Source of the DNA: Endomychus coccineus
Taxonomy: Eukaryota; Arthropoda; Insecta; Coleoptera; Endomychidae
DNA length: 64,000 bases
Assembly: GCA_958510875.1 (NCBI GenBank)
Contig: OY294067.1
Location: forward strand, 107,106,921 to 107,170,920
Direction: 5' to 3'
The first letter of the stretch is position 1; the number at the start of each line of letters is the position of its first letter. The translations under genes were made by a program, and so were the position numbers. The notes beneath the pieces are model-generated. The model saw nothing but the letters and a program-made list of their open reading frames with translations, made no database searches and had not been told where the DNA came from. This document shows, one piece after another, positions 22,842 through 32,499 of this stretch.

Positions 22842-23225
22842 TTATTGAGCATTTATAAGATGTAGAGCTCGATGGGAGAAGTATTTGCAGAATGTTCGAA
22901 TTGGATTCTTTTTTGCGGGCCAGAATTTTATTATTTTGCAATCAGAGCTGGCCTTCATTAGTAGAGAATGTTGCTTTAATATGTAATCCAATAAATCAGC
23001 TTCATTACATTTCTTAGTTGTACCAATAATTTTTGTGCTAGGGTGAGGATTGGTGGTTTCTTTCACATAATAGTTCTCAGATAGTTTTTCAACAGCAATA
23101 CGTCGAAATTCAGAAATATCCTTATCATCGTTGCAACTTATAATAATACCTCCATTGGCAGTGTTCCTAACTTTGTGGACTGCAAATGTAGAGCTGACCG
23201 GTACAATATTCTGAAGAATTTCCAA
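22842..23225 (-). pseudogene. Non-LTR ORF1 (gag-like), N-terminal part
   Basis: An open frame of 127 residues contains VHKVRNTANGGIIISCNDDK and PSTKIIGTTKKCNEADLLDY. This fits the region ahead of the zinc knuckles in Jockey-type ORF1 proteins, where a 'VrnT..GgvvieC' strand is followed by 'p.i.I.g'. On the minus strand it lies upstream of the knuckle segment, endonuclease and RT in the expected order. Confidence 0.7.
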
Positions 23226-23829
23226 TTTAGTAATATTATTGTTTTGGTCCGTATTTATCGATATCTCGAAAATAAGGAAAAGAATTTTTTTTTCAATTGA
23301 ACACTAGGAACTCATTCAATTCCGCAAGCCCTCCTGTATTTAACCTACCTTCTAATAATTATCGATATCTCAATTCACCAAAATAAAAATGGGACACACT
23401 TTATAGTATGTATAGGAATGTATGAAGTAGAACTAAGTATATTGGATCCAGGATTCCATTGCACCGCTACCACATGAATCTGGGGAGAATTCTATGAAAC
23501 AAGAATAGTAGTCATCGAGAGCTTGTCTTGATTGTTAATACATGTAAATGGAAACCAATCTTGAAAGATTAATAGCATATCTATAGCACCACGTAACCTC
23601 CTCGGCCAACATAATTTGACACTCATAATTCACGATGTTTGTTTTTAGTGACAATACTCTCCCGCCTACCTAAGCTGAGGATAAGGGGCTTCCTTGCTTC
23701 ATTTTCTGACTTCGTTGGAATAAACCTACTCGTATTACATTCAATGAAGACTTGAAAGTCTAACATATTATATTACTATGTATTATTTATATAATTATTA
23801 TTCTTCATCGAAAAAAGAAAATTTATAAT

Positions 23830-24450
23830 CCATAATGATGAATAGTGGAGATGACAAACAAGATATTAACAATAATTATATATTAATAATACATTAGCGA
23901 AAATCATCCTTATCTAATAAAAAGACTACTAAGGACCTTTCGGCTACCAAGTAGCCATCATCAGAGTAAACTGAATTATAAATCGAAATGTGCTTGTTTG
24001 AATACTATTTGGGAGTAATAAAGCAAGCAAGGTGTTACCCTCGGCTGGAGATAAATCGGAATTTAATAAATTGGTTTTCCGTTTATATGTTTCCATCCCT
24101 TGTGAATTATCTAGATATTTGTCATTACTCGCAATTATATTTGTAAATTTCGGTTCTGTCGAAGTTCGAAACTTTATTAAAGGTGTTGCCAAAATTGTTT
24201 TTTAGCTTGTTCTTACATCTATAAGCTGGTTGTATTGCGAATTTAGAAAACAAATTATAGAATTTATCAATTTCTGAAGGATGATAAGTGGAACTTTTAA
24301 ATTTTATAACTATTTGAAGGTAATGGCTCTAATTTGGTTCGGTTGCTGAAGTTTCTCAACTTCGTTGTTATAATTTTGCTGGCTGAAAGGAACGTTCAAT
24401 AATCTATTGAACGAATATTGCAATATCGACTGTGAGAGGCGTTCAAAATT
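23830..24450 (-). pseudogene. Penelope-like element 3' end with hammerhead-like terminus
   Basis: On the minus strand near 24420-24340 the reading is RLLNVPFSQQNYNNEVEKLQ, matching the PLE region after the RT palm ('hRLL.iPl…Y..E…'). Near 24190-24110 comes TFNKVSNFDRTEIYKYNCE, matching the 'K.D…GIYki.C' linker that precedes the GIY-YIG endonuclease. Most of the endonuclease is deleted. The frame 23944-24192 then gives the tail (ETYKRKTNLLNSD, SPAEG). It ends in ctctgatgatggctacttgg followed by tagccgaaaggtcc, a hammerhead-like core and stem II. Stem I does not close canonically. Confidence 0.7.
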
Positions 24451-24706
24451 CTATTTGCGCTAAACTGGTTACAAGTGTGAAATGGGTCACTTTCCAGACT
24501 TTCCACACAAGTAATGTACACTATTTTTCCGACGACCACAGATTAATGCATAATTGCGAAAAAATTAATATATTTTCACTTTATTTTGAGAATTTGAGAA
24601 TTTTACAAAGAAAAGCGATAATTGAACAAGATTACCGCTTAGAATTGTAGCAGTCAAAAGTAATATTATCATTATTACAATTAGTAAATTGTAATGGACT
24701 TTGCAA

Positions 24707-25735
24707 TCAGGAGTTAGACAGATTTTTCTCTGTTATTTGTACACTATGTACAGTAATAGACTCGATGTCAGTTTCTCGAAGAGGCGGTGTGACGGCTTCC
24801 GAAGTACTGCTGATGGCACCAATAATTTTATTGGCAATATTTAACCTGTTAGTAACAGAATCGTCAATATATTCTTCTGCAACTTTGGACGATTTCCAAC
24901 CCCCATGTCTTTTCAGAGAAGTTATATCTCCTCCTGCATCTACTAATATAGTAGCAGAAGAACGGCGAAATGAGTGCCCTGTGTATTTTTCAGGATCCTT
25001 TAGATTTAAAAATTTAGCCACTACTCTAGGTATATTTCCAATTTTTTTTTTGCCCAAAACTTGTTTTGAGCATTTTTGGTCTCTATAATTGAGAAGAAAG
25101 CGTGTTTCGGTAGTTGGCGGTCTTATATTGGCATATTTTTTATATATGCTATAAAAGTTTCCAGTAATAGTGAACTTGCGACAGCATTTATTTTTTGTAT
25201 TATTAATCTGAATGACAGCACCAGATATACCCATAACCAACACAACCTAAAAAAACCATAATTAAATAAATGTATAGACTTTGTTTGAATACCGATAACT
25301 TACCTTTGTAGGTGAATGAATCTCATCGGAAGCCTTATTTATAAATTCACAAATTTCTTGTTGCGTCAAAATTTTAGCTTTTTTCGGTTTATATCCGTCA
25401 CTTTTCCTTTTTTTAAATGCCTTAAGTTTACTATATTTGGAGATATCTACATTGTGGTGAATGGATAAAGTGGTACGCAACATAGAATAATTAGTCCATA
25501 ATGTTGAGAATTGGATTCTATTGGAAAGTTCACCCATGTATGCAAGCAAAACGTTTTCAGAAAAGGAGCTCCTTATTTCCTTATTTCTTCGCCATGAAAG
25601 AAATTGATTGTAAGCGTATTCGTATCTTCTTTTGGACTTTTCAGGCAGTAAATTCAGTGACGTTAATTTTGCGGCCCCTTCAATTCCAGGTGGAGTACAT
25701 TGATCATCACTATTAATCTCTGCATCAATTTTTTA
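24707..25735 (-). pseudogene. Tyrosine recombinase, Crypton-like, with one intron
   Basis: Two exons on the minus strand. The upstream exon (25304 to about 25727) encodes PEKSKRRYEYAYNQFLSWRR, then AYMGELSNRIQFSTLWTNYS and KKAKILTQQEICEFINKASD, the N-terminal core-binding half. A 57 bp intron follows (25247-25303), with donor AAG|GTAAG and acceptor TTTTTTTAG|GT. The downstream exon (24707-25246) encodes the catalytic half: GHSFRRSSATILVDAGGDIT with the HxxR pair, KRHGGWKSSKVAEEYI with the H/W position and the nucleophile tyrosine. The segment that should hold the first catalytic arginine, after GISGAV, is missing or scrambled, so I expect inactivity. The ATG is uncertain; an upstream acceptor TGCAG| near 25727 suggests a further exon. 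Whether it is a Crypton or a domesticated relative cannot be decided here. Confidence 0.75.
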
Positions 25736-25739
25736 TGGA

Positions 25740-26100
25740 ATTTAAGATACTATTTTCACGGTTTTGTATATGATAATAATGGTGCATATGTAAAACTGAC
25801 ACTTGTAAAGTTTATCTGACGTTTTCGCAATATTAATTTCAAAGCACACTTCAATTCCATTATGCAATACATATAGCTATAGATACACATATCACTCTAG
25901 TGTGATATTTAACTTCTCGTCTTTAGGGTGATATTTGTCATTTTCGAAGTAATTAAATAGTGTGCTATTTGTCATTTTCGCACGTGGTCGTCGGAAAAGA
26001 ACATTTTGCTCATATAAAGGAAAATAATGATGAAACATCAGCCTTAGCCAAACATGTTTTGAATACAGCTCACACCATCTCTCAAGAAAGCTTATAACTT
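25740..26100. other. No gene seen
   Basis: Short overlapping frames; two direct 'atttgtcattttcg' words near 25938 and 25971. Nothing classifiable. Confidence 0.35.
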
Positions 26101-26109
26101 TTAAAACAC

Positions 26110-26450
26110 AGTATAGACTAATATCTAGGTAATTTAGAAGGGATGAAAACGTATAAGCGAAAAAGTAATTTATTGAATTCCGATTCATCTCCAGCTGAGG
26201 GTAACCCCTTGTTATCCTCAAATAGTATTCAAACGGGCACATTTTGATTCATAATTTAGTTTACTCTGATGATGGCTAGTTGGTAACCGAAAGACTCTCA
26301 GTACTTCAATAGTATGTTTAGTGAATAAGGATACTTATTTCTCATCTATAGTGTTGAAGAGTATCCACAGTATGAACTCTTTCATGGTTTATCACGATAT
26401 TAATAGATTCAAAAATGATGCAATGGTTTCCAAAGATCAATAATAGAATA
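26110..26450 (+). mobile_element. PLE-type 3' terminus, copy B
   Basis: Plus-strand equivalent of 23940-24080. It contains agtaatttattgaattccga, tctccagctgagggtaa, a tattcaaacgggcacatttt block, then tttactctgatgatggctag, ttggtaaccgaaag and actctcagtacttcaatagt. The decayed reading frame corresponds to the tail seen in the other copy. The stem II equivalent keeps ggcta/taacc imperfectly. It lies about 280 bp upstream of the host exon. Confidence 0.6.
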
Positions 26451-26728
26451 TTCTATTGATTTCGATTTAATGATTCTTCAAATGTTGTAAGCAATCATTC
26501 AAGGGACGTCATTGGATGAAAAGTATATTCTCTAACTATATAATTCTAATTTTCTAAATATATTTTGTCTTATCGTTTGGACATATAGATATTTGATAGA
26601 AATATTTAGGATGTCTAGTTGTAGCTGGTGTTGATACTCGGGATCTATAAAAACTGATTATGAATACAAATATTTGTTCTGTGAAGATGGGTAACATTCG
26701 AATTCACATCAGTTTCTATTTATTCCAG

Positions 26729-26876
26729 ATCAGATTTCCTGAAAGTACGTGGTTTCGATGAAGATATAGTCGGCTGGGGCGGCGAAGATGTCATGTTATA
26801 TAGGAAATATATTAGGAGCAGTATGAAAGTTATACGAGCCACCGATCCCGGAATATTTCACATTTGGCATCCCAAG
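26729..26876 (+). CDS. Chondroitin sulfate GalNAc-transferase, penultimate exon
   Basis: A 148 bp exon bounded by tattccag|A and AAG|gtgagt. It enters with one base of a split codon and leaves in phase 0. It encodes [20 protein letters not shown] followed by [20 protein letters not shown] and GIFHIWHPK. The GWGGED motif is the metal/acceptor-binding signature of the β1,4-GalNAc-transferase domain of the chondroitin GalNAc-transferases (CSGALNACT1/2 in vertebrates), which act in the Golgi to start or extend chondroitin on the proteoglycan linker. Line-up with the vertebrate C-terminus is colinear. Earlier exons were not found in 1-26728, so they lie upstream of the window or were missed. Confidence 0.9.
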
Positions 26877-27086
26877 GTGAGTCCTTTATCCATTTAATAA
26901 TACTTTCTTATATGAATTCTTACGACGGTAATAGGTACATTTCTTTCCAGAATTCCTCTTCAAAACAGAATGAATCTAATAAATTCAACCAATCCATTCT
27001 TGAATGAATAATCTAATAAAGGATATTAGGCGACTTAAGTTTATCATTACATGAGAAGAATATTCTTCATTTTGTGAACAATTAGG

Positions 27087-27463
27087 GTCGTATACATAGG
27101 TCTGGAAACTCTATTGTTTGACATGAGTTTCTTACATGTTGCTAAACTCGTAGTCCCTTGCTCAATCACCAGCTGGCGCATGGATCGAAGTATGTTGTCA
27201 AGACCTGTACGACCATGGGACAGTCAATATAGGATCAAAAATCAGGGAAAATGGTTTTTTTCACGGTCGTATACACAGTATGTTGTCAGGATTAGGCGTC
27301 ATATCGTTCAAATTTCAATCCCCACAATACAAAGATAGCCAGAGAACATCCCTCGACTCATGCGCCACCCGTTGGTACTACGCGACAGTTGACGCTTAGC
27401 GGACTCACTTCTCACATAGGAAACAGCCTCGAGTTTCCAGACCTGTGTATACGACCGTGGGTA
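27087..27463. mobile_element. MITE with ~28 bp inverted ends
   Basis: Left end gggtcgtatacataggtctg-gaaactc; the reverse complement of the right end (27430-27463) reads ggtcgtatacacaggtctgg-aaactcga. A third partial copy of the tip, cacggtcgtatacac, occurs inside at 27264-27279. Length about 375 bp, non-coding. No target duplication could be fixed. Confidence 0.75.
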
Positions 27464-28033
27464 AAACCCAATAAATATATCCGTATCAATTGAAACGACT
27501 TCAAATAATCATCAAAATACTCCTGGACACTTAGGAAAAATGCAACAAAGCTAGCCTATCATTGTATTGTTTGTATCTACTCTGTATTGTCAATATATAT
27601 AACCTGCAAAACAAGTGGAAGGGAGGTACCTCATGCATTTAGCAAAAACTAATGGAAAATGGTACCAAAATACGTTCACGACGTCAACGCAATCACCGTG
27701 TGTTATTAAGGCTTGACCAAAACTTGGTGAGCTTTATCGGAAGACAGATGCTATGTAATTCGGTTGGTATTAGGTTGGTCAGAATGTCATTATACCTCAG
27801 TGATGGATTCGTATACAATAATGTTCTATTCCTGATACTTTCAAAGAACTGATTACAATATCGATATTGAAATATGATAGCATTTTATTCACGTATAAAG
27901 CATGACTATATATATTATTCATCCACTTTATCTGTATAGAATTGATATAATTCTATTATTTCGAAAGGAGTTTTTTCCAAAAGAGCTCTATCATGAGATG
28001 GCATTTTATTGATCCTACTTAGGCTATGTAACA

Positions 28034-28420
28034 TTACGAAAATAGTGAGTCGTTAAGATCACGATTTAAATTAATATTAGGGGTGATGTTCCAACCGCGT
28101 CCAGTAAGGATATTTCGGTACTGATTTAAGATACGTAGGTGAGTTCCAATGCTGTAATTTCCTTCATGGTTGTTCTGTATATTCTCCGGAATACTCCCGT
28201 GTTTGACATAAGAGATCAAAAATTTAATACTCATAGTTATATATGACTTGGGAGGAGTGAAGTATCTTTTGACCACGTTTGCTATGAATAAAGGCCATTG
28301 CTCCATTTTATATTGGGTGAATATCACCCCGATTCTATTATGTGGTAGGGCTAATATCCTCAACAGCCGAAGACTCAATTGCCCATAGGAATCTTCTCTA
28401 TGGAAATCTTCGTAGCGTTA
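28034..28420 (-). pseudogene. Unrecognised protein fragment, ~125 residues
   Basis: An open stretch on the minus strand reading SYGQLSLRLLRILALPHNRI, then FTQYKMEQWPLFIANVVKRY, ISYVKHGSIPENIQNNHEG and LRILNQYRNILTGRGW, ending DLNDSLFS before a stop. Composition is protein-like and the helical pattern is regular, unlike the surrounding non-coding frames. Upstream, a stop lies within the same frame near 28430. I do not recognise the family. An old captured viral structural protein or an unlisted transposon ORF are both possible, and nothing decides between them. Confidence 0.4.
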
Positions 28421-28559
28421 CTCCAATCTCCCATGAATGGTCTGCGAAAAATTTGTTTAGTTTTCAGTGGTTTGTTTTAGTTGCATCCTGGAAAGTGTGT
28501 TTCCAGAAGTAGCTTATCATTTTGCTCAACACAACGTGTAACTTCTGATCTGTGCCCTC

Positions 28560-29280
28560 TGGGGAGTGTCGTTTTATATTATGTTCTCTACCAGGGCTTT
28601 ATTCAATCTCGCCATTGCCGGAGTTGAGATAGTTCTCCGCAGGCCTGCAAACTCCCTCGCTCCGACCCTGTGACTATATCACGTATCTCACATACCGGTA
28701 CTCTTTGCTTTGTTGAAGGCCTATCTAGTTTACTGTCTCAGAATGACAATTACTACCGTAGGGGGGTTAAGTTTTCTCTTGGGTTCCTCCACATGGCAGC
28801 TGACTTTGTGAGCATGAATTATCGCCTCCATTCTACTGCAAATTCCACCTCATTGTACTTTTCTGGTGTACTGTTTACTGTTGCATGTTCAAGGAAACAT
28901 TTTGATATCGTAACGTACCTCTGCCAATCAGTATTTCCGGGGTTTCTGTACTCGAACCATATTGTTTCATAGTCCGACATTTCGATTTTTCTTCAGAGGA
29001 TCGCTAATTCTCGATGGCACTACATAGATCCAGACTACTAACCATTCTGTCTAGAACCTTTTCTCTTACTCTAGTTATAAAAGTTAGATTTTCTTTTAAG
29101 ACAAGTGTTTTTTTGAAATCATTGCTAACACAATATGTGTGATGAGCGTTAAATCACACCCATTAAGAAGTGGAATAAACCGCCTCTCACAGTTTTCGAC
29201 TAACATTTGTACTTCTCTTGGAGGATGATAGTCTTCATCTCCTGGAATTGGCTGGAAATCAATTAATTAATCTATTTTTA
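28560..29280 (-). pseudogene. Non-LTR endonuclease domain fragment
   Basis: On the minus strand: DEDYHPPREVQMLVENCERR with IPLLNGCD (the 'vdl..gC..r.iplil.GDsNAhh' block), an SRISDPL segment, then ETIWFEYRNPGNTDWQRY, EKYNEVEFAVEW and WRNPRENLTPLR (the 'pWWn..L..LR' block). This is the order seen in R1- and RTE-like elements with an APE endonuclease. Several stops are present. The 100-residue plus-strand frame at 28670-28972 is the shadow of this region. Confidence 0.7.
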
Positions 29281-29329
29281 TCTGCATAGAAATATGTGCA
29301 AGGCCCTTCATCATATATTCTGGAAGACG

Positions 29330-29640
29330 CTGAACATTGCTACAATATCCACGCTGGGGATCACCATCAATAGAATCCTCTCATGGGATAATCATGTGAA
29401 GTCAATTGCGAAAACCGTTTCACAAAAACTTTGTTTTCTATTCCGTGCCGAGAGCTACTTTACATCCTAGCAGCTCCTCATAATCTACAAAGCACATATT
29501 CGACCTATCCTAGAGTACTGTCCACATGTTTGTAGTTCGGCTCAGAAACATACTCTGAAGCTCTTGACTTACACGATGATTTTTTTATATGTTTCCCTCT
29601 CGTGCAGTCCAATATAAAAAAGCACAAGATCGAAGATATC
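29330..29640 (+). pseudogene. Non-LTR reverse-transcriptase C-terminal fragment
   Basis: The plus strand encodes ILGITINRILSWDNHVKSIA, KTVSQKLCFLFRAESYF, then a stop, and QLLIIYKAHIRPILEYCPHV CSSAQ (the 'Iyka.iRP.leYcshvW.sa' motif). It is the same family as the minus-strand RT at 41450-43010. It points opposite to the endonuclease piece next to it, so they are separate insertions or an inverted element. Confidence 0.75.
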
Positions 29641-30029
29641 ATTACAGACTTCACGCATACAGTCCGAACGTCAGCCCTATGACCGACACGTACGTAAAGA
29701 CTAAAATATAAAACATAAGTGTTAATGTGACCTATTTTCCGAGAATTTATATATAATTAGTGCAATTTATATTCTATTGAACCTTCAATTATTATGATTG
29801 GATGTATATCTATGGGTCTGTATTACATCTTAGAGATAGCTACAGTTATGGATTGTAATATTTTATTCACTCTAAATACGTATTATTTATGTTAAATTGG
29901 TATGTAGTTACATTTTCACATTCTTACACCCATGCTCAGGTATAAAATCTAAATAGCTGTTATATTCTTTGTTAGTTTTATTATCTATTGTATTTTGTCA
30001 ACGAATATTTAACATATATTATGTACCAT

Positions 30030-30076
<47 letters not shown>

Positions 30077-30100
30077 GTTATTATTATTATTATTATTATA
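30030..30100. repeat. (ATT)n microsatellite
   Basis: About 23 ATT units with one G interruption at 30077. The poly-isoleucine open frame over it is an artefact. Confidence 0.95.
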
Positions 30101-30104
30101 AGGG

Positions 30105-30740
30105 GAATCAAAATTCATTCCTCAAAGAGGAGACATCATGATTCAACCAATGAAATTTAAATATATTATGTTTCGCCATCACCGCCGAGTCCTAGCCCTG
30201 ACCCTTTCAATAAAATTTACCAATTGTATTTTCAAATCGATCCCAATAACAGATGAATCAGTGTAGAATCAATATGATATTTTATAATTCATACTTCTTC
30301 TGTTCGTTTCATGTAAGCTAATCGGAAGGTTAGAAATATTGAAAGGATATTACCGGAAAGGTGGTCCCAGAGATTTGGGTGATGCTGTTGCTTCAGGTAT
30401 CTGAACAATAGGTATATAAGTTTGCACATATTGAATTTTATACAGGAATCAATACAGGTGCAATTGTACTCATGCATGCATTCATCACATTCAGTGCGTA
30501 CATATGAGCTTGCAATTATCACATGCTAGAATAACCTCATTTTCTTCAAGCACATACACATATACTTCAAGAGAGTTACTTGAGGGAGTTTCGCATTCGG
30601 CACCATTTGAAACAAACAACTGTAGAAAGCTCCTCGCTACTGAAATTGCGTACTCGAGGTTCAATGTGTGACAAGTTACCTTTAAACAGTACTATCAAAC
30701 GGTTGAACAAACGATAAACTTTATTATTTCATGTAATATC
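30105..30740. other. No gene seen
   Basis: Non-repetitive sequence with only short frames. Confidence 0.35.
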
Positions 30741-30759
30741 TTATCTAAGCCCTTGAGTT

Positions 30760-31340
30760 TCCGTCCACCAAAATAGATATACATATTTGATGGTTTTGAG
30801 TGCATGCCAGACTTCAACCCACTGAAATATACTATATATTGTTGGCCGATAAACCCACATTATTGGCCTTTTTATGCTCCGATTCGCCAGGCCAAGTCCA
30901 CTGTTTCGACTGTTTATTGTCTCTGATGTGTGTTGTGACGGATCCATGTTTCGTCCACGGTTATGAAACAGCTCAAAACGTCCTTCTGATCGCGTTTGAA
31001 TATCGCCAAATACTCCTTTGATGTTGTCAAATGGTTGCGCTTGTTGTCTACAGAGAGCAAATGCGGCACACATCTGGCAGATAGCTTTCTCATATTCAAA
31101 AATGTATCCAAAATGTTCCGTACCCGTTCTTTTGAGATGCCCATAGCCTTAGCAATCTTGTGCACTTTAACTCGCCGATCGTCCAATATCATACCATAAA
31201 TTTCTGGCGTTGTAACCTCATTCAGATGACCAGAAAGTTAGGCGTCCTTTATGGTCATACTATCACAACGAAAATCAGTAAACCACTTGTGTATCGTTCC
31301 AATCGATGGTAGGGAGTATCCATAATGTTTAACAAGCAAT
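30760..31340 (-). pseudogene. Mariner transposase fragment
   Basis: The minus-strand frame at 30914-31192 reads DDRRVKVHKIAKAMGISKER VRNILD, then LSARCVPHLLSVDNK and CFITVDETWIRH. The last holds the first catalytic aspartate of the mariner DD34D triad. Upstream (31200-31340) the frame-shifted GYSLPSIGTIHKWFTDFR is the first helix-turn-helix. Downstream the protein decays after WHALKTIK…, and the second and third aspartates and both TIRs are missing. This family is distinct from the copy at 18.8-20.3 kb. Confidence 0.88.
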
Positions 31341-31613
31341 AATGTTTGATTAATTTATATTTTCGATGGGTGTCAAAACAGAATTGAATGACATATCAGC
31401 CTGAAAATTTTAATATGTTCCAGTTAAAGGTGGTAAACCACAAATGTCACATGGGATTTTCGATTGTCGCGCCATCTGACTCATTTTTCATGGACTTTTT
31501 CCTTTACCCTCGTACTGCGGCTCAAAACAATACAGATATAATCTTGACCATTTCAATACGTTCGACCTATAGGAACGGCGCAGTAGTCTTCACAATAGGT
31601 ACTTACATATACA

Positions 31614-32300
31614 TGGGTAATTCTATTACTTTTGTTCAATTTCTTAAAACTTGAGTTCTCAGAATGACACCAAATTTTATCAACCAAAAAAAGAGGATTC
31701 CCAAAATTTGAGCCCTCTAGGCCCATTGTAACTCTCCTGGTGCTATCCAAAGGGCCAAAACAGGGCTGAAAAAAACCTATTTTTGGTAGATTGTTTTCTC
31801 AGCCTTGGAAACAGGTATCGACACATATATGGCGGCAAATAGTTCTTCATCTTATGTATCTTCAACTGGGAATTTTGCATTCTGAGTTACCTTGTTAAAA
31901 CATCGGTGTAGACCGCTTATTTTGTGTATACAATTTCATGAAATTCAACCTGAGTTCAAAAGGGCGCCGAATTGCGAAATCACAACATAATCAGATTCAC
32001 TGTGGCTCAAGTTTTTTGCCTTTTAATATTTCATGATCATTTTAGTAGATTTGAAGATATAGCACAAAGTAGGCCATTTTTGACGAAAAACGTGAAAATT
32101 GACATTTTTAACCAGGCGTAAAATTTTTCTATCAGAATGAAATGACTTGAAATTGTAGTGAAATATTTTTTGAGCATGTACAAACTCTGAGAATTTTGAT
32201 ATGGAACTCGGAGTTTAAAGCAGCCATTATGAGGTTCAAAAATTAAAAAAATTGTTTCTGTATCACACATTGAATGCATGGTTTTTTAAGGTTTTGAGCA
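31614..32300 (+). repeat. Foldback-family arm, solo copy
   Basis: Diverged copy of the arm at 32500-33110. It shares catgggtaattctattacttt, gccctctagg.ccattgtaa, aaagggccaaaacagggctg, cctatttttggtagattgtt and caggtatcgacacata. It stands alone, without an inverted partner of its own. Confidence 0.8.
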
Positions 32301-32499
32301 AGAACTATGCTATTTTCAGGAATGTTAAATAATCAAAGCTTAAGAGCAAAAAATTTCCTGTCGAAAAAAATAGTTTTTTCCAAATTCTGCATAGTTTTTT
32401 CCCTAGAGGGCGCCAGAGAAAAACTACGGATTTGCTTCAATGAGTGGAACAAGAAAAATTCGTGACAAAAAGTTCCTTGTATATATATATATGTATATA

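Noticed and set aside
24765..25088. 107-codon plus-strand ORF
   Set aside because: Antisense of the tyrosine recombinase catalytic exon.
28670..28972. 100-codon plus-strand ORF
   Set aside because: Shadow of the non-LTR endonuclease/linker region on the minus strand.
29969..30160. Poly-isoleucine protein
   Set aside because: Translation of the (ATT)n microsatellite.
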